Shown: one piece after another, positions 28,273-36,372 of the stretch
Layout of the letters: each line of letters starts with the position of its first letter
Numbering within the stretch: the first letter of the stretch is position 1
DNA from: Lachnospiraceae bacterium
Lineage (GTDB): Bacteria; Bacillota; Clostridia; Lachnospirales; Lachnospiraceae
Direction: 5' to 3'
NCBI GenBank assembly: GCA_910575255.1
Contig: CAJTEM010000030.1
Span: 1 to 60,951, forward strand
DNA length: 60,951 bases
Position numbers and translations under genes: made by a program
Notes under the pieces: model-generated
The model's input: only the letters and a program-made list of their open reading frames with translations
Told to the model about the DNA's origin: nothing
Database searches by the model: none

Positions 28273-28570
28273 GCGTTTCTGAAAGGTACGCCAAGGAAAC
28301 GGGGAGAGTAGCCACCGGAAATGGTTTGCTGCTTTTTCCGGTTTCGAGATCAAGAATTCCTAAAAGTTCTGATTTTTGCTAAAAACGAAACGAAAATTCA
28401 CAAACTCGCTGCGCTCAGACAGTGTGAATTTTCGTTTCAACGCAAAACTCAGAACTTTAAGGACTTCTAAATCTCTGCAAAGTCAAAATTCGCAAACCAT
28501 TTCTGATGGCTATTCTCCCCGTTTCCTTGGCTGTGCTTCGCGATTCCTTAACTTACTGACATTGAGTAAC
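28241..28570. repeat. Large near-palindromic element B (about 330 bp)
   Basis: The left arm from CAATGTCAGTTAGTTAAG (28256) is inverted at CTTAACTTACTGACATTG (ends 28564). Inner paired blocks include CCAAGGAAACGGGGAGA with its complement, GGTTTGC with GCAAACC, and GAAACGAAAATTCACA with TGTGAATTTTCGTTTC. The apex is again AACTCGCTGCGCTCAGACAG, as in element A, while the arms differ in sequence. It overlaps the stop codon of the sirtuin-like gene. Confidence 0.8.
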
Positions 28571-28585
28571 ATGACTTACCTCATT

Positions 28586-28718
28586 TTCTTCATTTTCGGA
28601 GGCCACCCGTTGAGAAATCCTGGAATTTATGGTAAACTCCAAGTTTGCCACTTATAAGAACCAAAACGGAGCCGTAATGGCTCCATTTTTACGGTGACTA
28701 TGCAAATTTCCCAAGTGT
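28586..28718. repeat. Direct repeat copy 1 (133 bp; IS1634-like end plus flank)
   Basis: This stretch recurs with few changes at 30235-30367. It includes TTCATTTTCGGAGGCCACCC, AGTTTGCCACTTATAAGAAC and a hairpin of GGAGC/GCTCC arms. The two copies bracket the Rpn nuclease and the kinase/integrase debris. Confidence 0.75.
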
Positions 28719-28930
28719 TCCTGCAGCTTTTTCAGGAAATCAAGGAACTTTTTGTTTTCCCGTTCTGCACGCAGCTGAAATTTTTTGCTCCAGTAAACAA
28801 CCACCTTTTCTTCGATAGCCCGCCGGTTTCCGTTTTCGTCTTTCACGGTTTTCTTTACGATCCTGGATTTATATTTAAAATCATCGTTTACAGAAATTTG
28901 ATTGCGTTTCGTCTGCCAGATGGGTATAAT
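28640..28930 (-). pseudogene. IS1634-family transposase remnant
   Basis: The minus strand reads FKYKSRIVKKTVKDENGNRR, then EEKVVVYWSKKFQLRAEREN and KKFLDFLKKLQEH, a conserved block of IS1634-type (DDE) transposases. Only about 90 residues remain, with the catalytic triad mostly missing. Confidence 0.55.
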
Positions 28931-28954
28931 ATGAATAAGGAAAGGGAGATGCGT

Positions 28955-29872
28955 ATGCAGAAAAAGACACCGGATTATGACAATGTATTTAAGACAATGA
29001 AGATGAAACACAAAAGATTGTTCGTCTCCGTCATCAATGATGTGTTCGGCAGGAATTACCCCAGAGATGTAAAAGTAGAGATTTTGCCTTCGGAGGGTTA
29101 TCTGACAGAAAATGAAACGGCGGACGGCAGAAAGGAAATAGAGGAACAGGTTTCGGATTTCCTAATTAGGATAGGAAGCGAAATTTATCTTCTGGAATGC
29201 CAGAGCTATGATGACGGTTCTATGGCAATCAGGATAGCAGAGTATGCTTTTATTGTAGCCAGACAGTTTGCAACGTGGGATATTGGCCATGCAACAATCC
29301 CAATGCCGAGATTTTCAATTATTTATGTCAAGAAGACAGACAGGACGCCGAAAACAACGACGATAACCTTTACCTTTCCAGACGGGCAGACAGTGGACTA
29401 TCAATCGGACAATGTTATTTTAGCGGATTTTACAAAGAAAAAGATTGTTGAAAAAAGGCTGTTCCCTTATATTCCGTTTTACATTGTAAGGTACGAGAAA
29501 GAAATTGCATCAGAAGGTGGCATTGAAAAAGCAGTAGAGGAGCTGACATATTTCAGAGATGAAATGGTGCGCCTGCATCAGGAGGGCGAATTATCAGATG
29601 ATGAGCTTGTGGATCTGAAAGGATTTGTAAACACTATCATTACACATATCACAAATGGCAATAAAAACGAAGAAAGGCTGGTGAATATTATGGGTGGAAC
29701 TGTTATTGAAACGGAATCTGATAAGATTAAGATACGGACGATTATTGAAATGGGGCAGGAAGTCGGCCTTGATGATTCAGAGATTTTGAAAAAGCTGCAG
29801 GAAAAAATCATTGGGCTGCCTTTAAAGCGGGCACAGGCGTATTTGGAGCAATATGGAAAGCGGCTTGTGTAA
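28955..29872 (+). CDS. Rpn-family recombination-promoting nuclease/putative transposase
   Basis: A 305-residue PD-(D/E)XK protein. It starts MQKKTPDYDNVFKTMKMKHK, typical of the family, and the nuclease core reads SDFLIRIGSEIYLLECQSYD (Asp ... Glu-x-Gln). Related RpnA proteins in E. coli are DNA endonucleases linked to recombination and anti-phage activity. The open frame extends upstream through the IS remnant, but AAGGAAAGGGAG places the start at 28949 or 28955. The C-terminal helical tail (DSEILKKLQEKI) resembles that of the second Rpn protein at 59848. Confidence 0.8.
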   Translation: MQKKTPDYDNVFKTMKMKHKRLFVSVINDVFGRNYPRDVKVEILPSEGYLTENETADGRKEIEEQVSDFLIRIGSEIYLLECQSYDDGSMAIRIAEYAFIVARQFATWDIGHATIPMPRFSIIYVKKTDRTPKTTTITFTFPDGQTVDYQSDNVILADFTKKKIVEKRLFPYIPFYIVRYEKEIASEGGIEKAVEELTYFRDEMVRLHQEGELSDDELVDLKGFVNTIITHITNGNKNEERLVNIMGGTVIETESDKIKIRTIIEMGQEVGLDDSEILKKLQEKIIGLPLKRAQAYLEQYGKRLV

Positions 29873-30003
29873 GGTAATGAATTTGATGTAACAATAAAAA
29901 GTTTTTTAGCAGAGGGAAGTATTTCCGTTAAAGATGGAGATACTTTCTTATTTTGCGTGGAAAATTTCACCTGAAAGGAGACACGGTCACCATCCAGGCA
30001 GGA

Positions 30004-30110
30004 AGGTGCAGGCCAGGTGGAGATCGTCATCCGGAAAGAGAATGGCGTGGTGGAGATCGAAACGGAAAACACCATAAAGGAATCCGGTTCTTGGAACAAA
30101 TCCGGAAATG
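30004..30110 (+). pseudogene. Fragment of an AgrC-like histidine kinase
   Basis: The frame reads QVEIVIRKENGVVEIETENT, nearly the same as the ATPase-domain segment ELEIVVRREGDWIEIETDNT of the kinase at 32119. It shows that a second Agr-type kinase once stood here. About 35 residues survive. The rest of 29873-30003 holds nothing recognisable. Confidence 0.5.
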
Positions 30111-30134
30111 AAAAGTACGAAACTATCCTTTATC

Positions 30135-30236
30135 TTTGAAAAGCTGGTAATCAATGTAGATTACCAGCTTTTACGGAGCGCGGAAACAGGTTACTACATA
30201 GAGACGTCCAAAACGCAGAGCGGTATCAGACAAATT
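30135..30236 (+). pseudogene. Fragment of a tyrosine integrase
   Basis: The frame reads LVINVDYQLLRSAETGYYIE and TSKTQSGIRQI, a conserved stretch of Tn916-type integrases just before the first catalytic Arg region. It is cut at its 3' end by direct repeat copy 2. A perfect 14-bp stem (AAAAGCTGGTAATC arms, 30139-30172) lies within it. Confidence 0.5.
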
Positions 30237-30367
30237 CTTCATTTTCGGAGGCCACCCGTTGAGAAATCCCGGGATTTATGGTAAACCCTGAGTTTGCCAC
30301 TTATAAGAACCAAAATGGAGCTGTAATGGCTCCGTTTTTACGGTGACTATGCAAATTTTCCAGTGTT
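30235..30367. repeat. Direct repeat copy 2 (133 bp)
   Basis: The partner of 28586-28718, with the same boundaries to within a few bases. It interrupts the integrase fragment, which fixes the order of events: integrase first, IS-end copy later. Confidence 0.75.
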
Positions 30368-30895
30368 TATGCGGTTTGTGAGATTTTGAGAAAATATACC
30401 TACATTTATAGCTCACATGAAAATTTTTATTCCTACTGTTTTTTATGCTCTTCAACCCGGCCCTCCGGTATAGTTTTGCGGGAATGCCTATGCCAAAGGA
30501 GTCAAGGATCCGTTTCGGGTTCGGGTCATCTACATCCATGAAACGGTACGCGGTGATGCGAAAATTTTCCGGGTGTTCCTGCAGCTTTTTCAGGAAATCA
30601 TGAAACTTTTTGTTTTCCTGTTCTGCACGCAGCTGAGATTTTTGCTCCAGTAGACAGACACCTTTTCTTCGGTAGTCCGCCGGTTTCCGTTTTCATCTTT
30701 CAGGTGGAGCGGGTTCGGGTAGCAGCATATTCCCCGGTCACTGATTAGGATAAAACGGGAAAATGCTAGGCCGTCGATATTTTTCGCCAAAGCAGAACGC
30801 AGCGTCAGGTGATCCAGGGTGTTGCCCGGGAAGGATTCGATGGCAATGGGGAGTTTGTGTTCTTTATTGCAGATGCCTATTTTCTGTAAGGGCAT
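30276..30895 (-). pseudogene. Second IS1634-family transposase remnant
   Basis: Minus-strand frames give FPGNTLDHLTLRSALAKNID, FSRFILISDRGICCYPN, DENGNRRTTEEKVSVYWSK and FMDVDDPNPKRILDSFGIGI, pieces of one DDE transposase joined by deletions and frameshifts. It is more complete than the 28.64 kb copy but not functional. Confidence 0.6.
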
Positions 30896-31174
30896 TTAAG
30901 CTGGCAGTTATGGATGGAATCCATGGCGGTATCATAAAGCTCCTGTGAAATTTCGTTGCATTCTTCTGTGATTACTGTTATCATATCCTTGTCGGTGGCG
31001 GAACCGTCCGTCATGGTGTGGGTGAGGACAGGGACACAAACTTTGGTCGGTGAGGGTTCCTGTCCTTTTTTGTATGTCAGATAGAAGGATAACACAATAG
31101 GTATGGAGATGGAATAATCTGATGGAATATATATCAGATTTAAATATCCCATACCTTATTTAATTTGGAGAAAA
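30896..31174. other. Stretch without an assignable gene
   Basis: A minus-strand frame (30877-31152) contains VLTHTMTDGSATDKDMITV, which may be the tail of a lost gene but matches no family I recognise. A GGAACC/AGGACA-type imperfect inverted repeat lies near 31020-31066. The stretch sits between the IS debris and the Agr region. Confidence 0.35.
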
Positions 31175-31354
31175 ATGAAAGATTTTGCTTCAGATAAAGT
31201 AACAAATAGCAAGAGAAGTGCAGAGAGAACTTATTGTAATATTGTGGGTAAAGATTTGCTTAAAAATATTTTTGTAGAAACCATCATCAGAAAAACAGCA
31301 ATGCTTTCCATATGTATAAAATATGTAAGATCGAGTGCAAAACTAATAATATAA
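31175..31354 (+). CDS. Small hypothetical protein, 59 aa
   Basis: The ORF begins MKDFASDKVTNSKRSAERTY with GGAG 5 bp before its ATG and ends with TAA at 31352. It is AT-rich and basic, without a signal or membrane helix. It may be a real small gene or the truncated start of a larger one. It precedes the RHH gene in the same direction. Confidence 0.35.
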   Translation: MKDFASDKVTNSKRSAERTYCNIVGKDLLKNIFVETIIRKTAMLSICIKYVRSSAKLII

Positions 31355-31440
31355 CTATATTTAGTTATATTTAAGAGTATATACAAAGAGAACCTAAAAT
31401 AGTTATACTGATAGCAGGAAACTTGAGAAAGAGGTGCAGT

Positions 31441-31632
31441 ATGTTTTTTGTAGACCGAACTTTATTGAAACCGAATATTCCAAGAACGATCCGTTTTACA
31501 TCCATTCTCTATGACTGGGTTGCTGAAGTGAGTGAAAAAGAAGGAATATCATTTAACCAGGTGGTTCTGATATGCTGTAAGAATGCAATGGATCAATACA
31601 AAGAAGCAGACGCACAGGAAGAAAAAGGGTAG
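31441..31632 (+). CDS. Ribbon-helix-helix-like small protein
   Basis: A 63-residue protein. The segment RTIRFTSILYDWVAEVSEKE followed by GISFNQVVLICCKNAM has the strand-helix-helix pattern of Arc/CopG DNA-binding proteins. The start at 31441 has a GAAAGAGG site; its TAG directly abuts the ATG of the response-regulator gene, so it heads the Agr transcript. It may act as a local repressor, but that is inference. Confidence 0.55.
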   Translation: MFFVDRTLLKPNIPRTIRFTSILYDWVAEVSEKEGISFNQVVLICCKNAMDQYKEADAQEEKG

Positions 31633-32117
31633 ATGAGCATGGAAACATGTGTCATTGGAGTATGCGATGACGATCCAGAGGATGTGGAACGGATATGTGA
31701 AGAACTCATCAGGTGTATAAGGCATTTGGGAGAAAGAGATCCCATCCTCCGGATTTGTCAAAGTGGAGAGGAAATGCTTGAGCAATGCCGGAACCAGAAA
31801 ATGAGACTGGTGCTTTTGGATCTGGAGATGCCGGGATGGAGTGGATTTGACCTGGCGGGGCAGTTATACGCCATTAATCCAGAGAGCAGGAATACCATCA
31901 ATTTTATGGTTCGTTAAAGCCGCTGGAAGAAAGCTTTTCCTCCCATGGTTTTATCCGGACACACAAAAACTATCTGGTGAATGCAAGATATGTAAAGGAA
32001 GTTGGGAACAGAGCGATTCTGCTGGAGGATGGGACGGAATTGGATATCGGAAAAAACAGACGGAGGGGGATCCTGGAGATGGTAGGAACCGTTCAGAGAG
32101 GAAGGAGGCTGTGTTAA
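31633..32117 (+). pseudogene. Broken AgrA-like LytTR response regulator
   Basis: The first part (95 codons, stop at 31915-31917) is a receiver with the acidic cluster CDDDPED and phospho-Asp in VLLDLEMPGWSG. The second part, in another frame, reads FYGSLKPLEESFSSHGFIRT and then HKNYLVNARYVKEV, the C-terminal half of a LytTR DNA-binding domain, and ends at 32117. The junction near 31900 has lost the end of the receiver and the start of LytTR (about 70-80 residues by family length) and changed frame. The product cannot bind DNA as a normal AgrA. It is located directly before the AgrC-like kinase gene, as in agr operons. Confidence 0.75.
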
Positions 32118-32118
32118 G

Positions 32119-33453
32119 ATTACAGGCTATCTGATCAATGGGGTATCGGCTGTTATCGCGTTAGAATATATCAGCCATGGGTTAAAGAGAAAATATAAAA
32201 ACCGTTGCGGTATAGCATTGTTTCTGGCAGGCTGTACTGCATATTTTTTTGCAGTCACATTGCTCAATCACTATACAGATTTTGAAGGATTGCTCGGTAT
32301 CTGCTATGGGGCTGTCTTATATGGATACTGCCTTCTGGCAACGGAAGGAAAGAAAACAGATTTCTTTTTACTCAGTGCTATCTGGGTGTTGATCGCGTTT
32401 ATCAGTGCGTATGTAATGTTTGCGGCATGGGGGATCATTACCGGGGAAGAACTGGGGAAACTCCTGGAAACCGACAACAAGACCCACCTGTATTTTTCCC
32501 TTGCTGCCGGGGCGTTACGTTTTTCATTGGGGAGGATGGCGCTGGCTATTTACCGGAGGAAGCAGCAAAGCAAGCTGCTTGCGGAGGACTGGATTATGGC
32601 GCTGATTTTTTTGGTGTTTTTCTTATTGATCTTGTTTGTGTTCCGTCTGGAGGAAGGAGGGATGGATCAGAGGGAGAGGTATTACCTGTCTTTGTGGATA
32701 CTGGGAGGATTTTTTTTCGTGATCCTGTTGCTGGGAGGGGTCTACCAGCTCCTTGGCAAATACCGCCTGGACAGGATGGCAGAGGAATACCGGGAAGAAA
32801 ACCAGAGGCTGCAGGCGGAACAGATCCATGATCTGTACCGGATCGGACGGGAGGCGAACCGGATGCGGCACGACATGGGGGCAAAGATCAATGTGGTCTA
32901 TGGGCAGATGAAAAAAGGAGCTTATGAGGAAGCAGAGGAAAGCTTAAAAAAGTTAGGGGCAGAATGGGGAGATTATCAGGAGATCCCGTCGGGCACAGGA
33001 AATGAAGGGATGAATGCTGCCTTGCTCAGAGCGATCCAGGAATGCACAGAGAAGAAGATCCGGTTCCATTATGCGGTACTGGGCAATGTTTCCGGAGTTG
33101 ACAGCCTGGATATGGGAAATCTGGTGCATAATCTCCTCCAGAATGGGATCGAGGCATGCTGCCGGGAAGGGAAGAAACGGGAATTGGAGATCGTGGTGAG
33201 GAGGGAGGGGGATTGGATTGAGATTGAAACGGATAACACGGTTACCACTCCCATCCTTGAAAAGAACCCTTTGCTCAAAACGTCTAAAAAAGAAAAAGAA
33301 AAGCATGGATTTGGCATGGAGAGCATACGGGAGATCGTGGGGCGTTACCAGGGAAGCTATGGCTGCAGAGAGGAAAACGGCAGGTTTCTCCAAAGGATCC
33401 TGTTGAAAACAGGCTCCGGACAGAAGGAAAAGCCGCCATATCAACGGATATAA
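32119..33453 (+). CDS. AgrC-like membrane sensor histidine kinase
   Basis: A polytopic kinase of about 444 residues. The N-terminal half has about six membrane helices; the cytoplasmic half has the HPK10-type H-box NRMRHDMGAKINVVYGQM and GHKL motifs LVHNLLQNGIEACC and KHGFGMESIREIVG. Such kinases sense cyclic autoinducing peptides. The frame is open upstream of the first TTG (32218), and the first membrane helix lies in that extension. No ATG is available; an ATT at 32119 sits 10 bp after AGGAGG, so either a rare AUU start is used or the start codon was lost when the regulator upstream was damaged. Confidence 0.8.
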   Translation: MTGYLINGVSAVIALEYISHGLKRKYKNRCGIALFLAGCTAYFFAVTLLNHYTDFEGLLGICYGAVLYGYCLLATEGKKTDFFLLSAIWVLIAFISAYVMFAAWGIITGEELGKLLETDNKTHLYFSLAAGALRFSLGRMALAIYRRKQQSKLLAEDWIMALIFLVFFLLILFVFRLEEGGMDQRERYYLSLWILGGFFFVILLLGGVYQLLGKYRLDRMAEEYREENQRLQAEQIHDLYRIGREANRMRHDMGAKINVVYGQMKKGAYEEAEESLKKLGAEWGDYQEIPSGTGNEGMNAALLRAIQECTEKKIRFHYAVLGNVSGVDSLDMGNLVHNLLQNGIEACCREGKKRELEIVVRREGDWIEIETDNTVTTPILEKNPLLKTSKKEKEKHGFGMESIREIVGRYQGSYGCREENGRFLQRILLKTGSGQKEKPPYQRI

Positions 33454-33460
33454 GAAAAGG

Positions 33461-33489
33461 CCATCATATCAGCGGATATGGTGGTTTTT
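33461..33489 (+). terminator. Terminator after the kinase gene
   Basis: CCATCATAT pairs with ATATGGTGG (one G-T pair) across a 6-base loop, followed by TTTTT. It separates the regulator/kinase transcript from the agrB promoter. Confidence 0.65.
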
Positions 33490-33497
33490 GACTTTTT

Positions 33498-33574
33498 TCG
33501 AAAAAATACCGTTTATGTCGAAAAAATACCGATAATGTCATACGGATTGCTTTTGGAAAAAATGCCTGTATAAT
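33498..33574 (+). promoter_or_regulatory. agrBD promoter with tandem regulator-binding repeats
   Basis: TCGAAAAAATACCG occurs at 33498-33511 and 33518-33531, exactly 20 bp apart, each followed by a TTATG/TAATG. Downstream are TTGCTT (33547) and TATAAT (33569) with a 16-bp spacer, 26 bp before the agrB ATG. Paired direct repeats two helical turns apart are the usual target of LytTR regulators such as AgrA. Confidence 0.65.
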
Positions 33575-33599
33575 AACCAAAAGAGGAAGGAGAACTATT

Positions 33600-34172
33600 A
33601 TGATAAACAAAGCTTCTTCTTATCTGACTTCATTACTCCTGAAGGAACAGATCATTGCGGCAGAGGATCGGGAAACTTATGAATATGGTTTTGAGATAAC
33701 CATGGCCAACCTGGTCAATGGCATGATCGTCCTGTTGATCGGGAGTGGGTTCCACCGACTGCCAGATGCGATTTTATTTTATCTGGTATTTGTCAGCCTG
33801 AGGTTCTTTTGCGGAGGCTATCATGCAGACAGCTATCTGGGATGCTTCCTTTCTTTTTCCCTGACCACGGCTCTGTGTCTTATGGCATCCGGCTGGACAG
33901 CCCGACATATAACAACCGTTGTTGGACTGTTTTTTGTGTCAGAGATCGCATTGTGGCTGTGTATTTTTAAAATGGCTCCGATAGAGCATGAGAACCGGCC
34001 GCTCACATGGGAGGAACGGTTCCTTTTCAGAAAAAGGAGTATGCAGGTTGGAGGTTTTTGGACTATGATCGGAATCATCTTATGGATGGCCCATTGGATA
34101 ACTATGGCAGCCAGTCTCATAAGTGCATTCATAGCAGTAACAATTCTAATGACAGGAGGAAAAAAATCATGA
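33600..34172 (+). CDS. agrB: AgrB-like autoinducer-peptide processing protease
   Basis: A 190-residue membrane protein with about five or six helices. The catalytic pair of AgrB is present: RFFCGGYHADSYLGC gives His75 and Cys82, the same seven-residue spacing as His77/Cys84 in Staphylococcus. AgrB removes the C-terminal tail of AgrD and cyclises it. The gene overlaps agrD by ATGA, so the enzyme and its substrate are coupled. The strong AGGAAGGAG site and the dedicated promoter suggest autoinduced expression. Confidence 0.88.
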   Translation: MINKASSYLTSLLLKEQIIAAEDRETYEYGFEITMANLVNGMIVLLIGSGFHRLPDAILFYLVFVSLRFFCGGYHADSYLGCFLSFSLTTALCLMASGWTARHITTVVGLFFVSEIALWLCIFKMAPIEHENRPLTWEERFLFRKRSMQVGGFWTMIGIILWMAHWITMAASLISAFIAVTILMTGGKKS

Positions 34173-34285
34173 AAAAAGAGATCCTTAAGCTTCTGGCAAA
34201 GGTGGCGGGAGATGCCGCTAAGAGAGCAGATGGCAGAGCATCTGAGTTTGGGATGCATCAGCCGAAGAAACCTGCGAAAAAGTAA
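34169..34285 (+). CDS. agrD: AgrD-like cyclic lactone autoinducer precursor (38 aa)
   Basis: The peptide has the three AgrD parts: an amphipathic leader (MKKEILKLLAKVAGDAAKRA), a ring segment, and a tail HQPKKPAKK. The tail matches the (H/Y)QPKEP-type tail of clostridial AgrD. By alignment with the Clostridium perfringens precursor, whose CLWFT ring precedes HQPEEP, the mature ring here is SEFGM. Ser replaces Cys, so the product would be a lactone, not a thiolactone. It is recognised by the kinase at 32119 by inference from position. Confidence 0.85.
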   Translation: MKKEILKLLAKVAGDAAKRADGRASEFGMHQPKKPAKK

Positions 34286-34323
34286 AGAAAGACGATGACA
34301 GATGACCAGGGGGTGGGGAAGCA

Positions 34324-36372
34324 GTGAAAAGATATAGGATAGTAGGGATACTGTGCCTGATCTTGGCTCTTCTCTGCCCCCGCATGGTCTATGCGGAAGA
34401 ATTTACCATTGAAAAATGCGGCCTGGATGTCCTGTTTGTTATGGATTACAGCGGTTCTATGAAAACCAATGACTCCCAGGATATCGCAAAAGGGATGGTA
34501 AAAGCATTTGTAGATACGGTCCACAGTGCGGATATCCGGGTGGGGTTCGTGGCATACAATGACCGGATCCTCACCTCCACATCTCCCCGTACTATACAGG
34601 CTGATGGGGAGCGGGAGGCTTTAAAAGAACTGATCGACCAGGAACGGTATTCAGGAAACACGGATATCGGCCTGGGCCTGACTTATGGTTTAGAGCTTCT
34701 GGAAGAGGAAACGGACAGAAAACGGGTGATCGTCCTGATCTCTGACGGGGAACCGGATTTGGCAGGATCGGACACCGGCCGGACTACGGAAATGTCCAGG
34801 GCGGATATGGAGGAGGCAGCCGGAAGATGCGCGAAGGAAGGGATACCGGTCTATAGTATTGCCTTCGGGGATTATGATGGAAATACAGAAGCCTTAAAAG
34901 GGATCTCAGAGGATACATCTGCACAGATGTATACGGCGGAAACACCGGAGAGGCTGATTGAAATATTGTATGGGATCTTTGGGACCAACATGGATTACAG
35001 TATCCGGGAGATTACGGACAGCGTGTTTGCACCTGGTATCCAAAGTATCCGTGTCGGGCTGGAAGAAACCTATCTGGATGAGATGGATGTGCTCTTGATC
35101 TCTTCCGGGAAACTTGGGGATGTGAGTATCCTCTACGGAGGGCAGGAAATAGAAGCCTCTGACCTCGGCAATTACACCGTGGGGAAGATCACAGAGATCC
35201 AAAAGGAAGCAAAGGAGCTGTCTGTCCAGGCGGAAACTCTGGAAAAACAGGAACTTCAGCTGTACCTGATCAGCTACCGTTCTCTGATACCGGTGTTGGA
35301 AGCCAGCACTGCGGTACATAAAAATGAACCATTTTGCTGTAAATTCTATTTCCGGGACAGGGAAGGAAATCAGGTAAAAGATGCCGGGGTATATCAGAAC
35401 TTTACCTATCGGTTTTCCCTGGCTGTAGGACAGGGGGAGGAAGGAGCAGGGGAAAACAGTCCGGAAGTATCCCTGGATATGGTATTTTCAGACGGGCATA
35501 TCCAGGGAGAAACCATCATCGGGCAGTCAGGCACCTGTTTTTTGCATGCATATCTGGAAGACAGCATGGGGAACAGCACTTTTGAACCAGTTCCCGTTAC
35601 TGTGAAAAACCGTGCGCCGGAAGGGGCATTGCCAGAGATTGGGATGCTCACGGTCTTTTCCAAAGAGCAGGAGTATCCTTTGGATGAGTATTTCCGTGAT
35701 CCGGATGGAGATCACTTGTCCTATCAGCTGGAAGCGGTAGCAGATGAATGCGCAGAGATCAGGATCTTGAATGATGTCCTGACCATATATCCCCGGAAAT
35801 CAGGGATACAGAATGTGATACTGATGATTTCTGATGGGGAAAGTACCAGTACTTATGAAACAGAAATAGAAGTTACACCACTATGGATCGCATACTGGTG
35901 GGTGCTTACTATTTTAGCGGGATGCCTTGCAGCGGTTTTCTTCTGGAAGCTGGCACACAGGCCCAGGCAGGATTTGGAACAGCTGGAAGCAGATACCAAA
36001 AAGAACCATTTCTGCGGCAGGCTGGATGCCTACTTTACGCTGTATCCGGAAACAGAGGAAGAGATACCGCCCCTGACCTTTCAACTTTATAAAGCCAGGG
36101 ATAACAAGCTGACCCTGGGTATGTTGCTGAAGAACTATCCAAAAGCGGTTGATGACATGGAACTGGATAACGTGTACCTGGTGGCAGATGCTGACAGACG
36201 CATGGTGTTGTACCATACATCAAAATGCCCGGTCATGATCGGGAATTCCATCGCATGTAAACAGATACAATATGGCATAAATTTCGGGGATGTGGTCTAT
36301 ATCACGTCCCTGGATGGGAGCTATGAGTTGGAGATCCATTACATCGCGGTGTTCCAGTCCGATGAACTTTAG
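34324..36372 (+). CDS. Membrane-anchored VWA-domain protein with cytoplasmic FHA-like tail
   Basis: A 682-residue protein: signal peptide (1-24), a von Willebrand A domain with an intact MIDAS motif DYSGS (Asp41, Ser43, Ser45) and Asp in VLISDGEPD, beta-rich extracytoplasmic domains (about 235-515, including an FRDPDGDHLSYQL cadherin-like start), one membrane helix (about 521-542), and a C-terminal cytoplasmic beta domain ending GDVVYITSLDGSYELEIHYI that looks FHA-like. The start is GTG at 34324. It is the first gene of the injection-system cluster and could be an envelope sensor or docking protein for the sheath machine; that role is inferred from context. Confidence 0.75.
   Translation: MKRYRIVGILCLILALLCPRMVYAEEFTIEKCGLDVLFVMDYSGSMKTNDSQDIAKGMVKAFVDTVHSADIRVGFVAYNDRILTSTSPRTIQADGEREALKELIDQERYSGNTDIGLGLTYGLELLEEETDRKRVIVLISDGEPDLAGSDTGRTTEMSRADMEEAAGRCAKEGIPVYSIAFGDYDGNTEALKGISEDTSAQMYTAETPERLIEILYGIFGTNMDYSIREITDSVFAPGIQSIRVGLEETYLDEMDVLLISSGKLGDVSILYGGQEIEASDLGNYTVGKITEIQKEAKELSVQAETLEKQELQLYLISYRSLIPVLEASTAVHKNEPFCCKFYFRDREGNQVKDAGVYQNFTYRFSLAVGQGEEGAGENSPEVSLDMVFSDGHIQGETIIGQSGTCFLHAYLEDSMGNSTFEPVPVTVKNRAPEGALPEIGMLTVFSKEQEYPLDEYFRDPDGDHLSYQLEAVADECAEIRILNDVLTIYPRKSGIQNVILMISDGESTSTYETEIEVTPLWIAYWWVLTILAGCLAAVFFWKLAHRPRQDLEQLEADTKKNHFCGRLDAYFTLYPETEEEIPPLTFQLYKARDNKLTLGMLLKNYPKAVDDMELDNVYLVADADRRMVLYHTSKCPVMIGNSIACKQIQYGINFGDVVYITSLDGSYELEIHYIAVFQSDEL

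Noticed and set aside
28694-28954. Upstream extension of the Rpn nuclease by about 87 codons
   Set aside because: The extension is the antisense of the IS1634-like remnant and lies before the only good ribosome-binding site.
34324-36372. VWA protein as a pilus tip or MoxR-linked metal chelatase subunit
   Set aside because: No sortase signal, pilin or MoxR ATPase gene is nearby; it has a transmembrane helix and cytoplasmic tail and heads the injection cluster.
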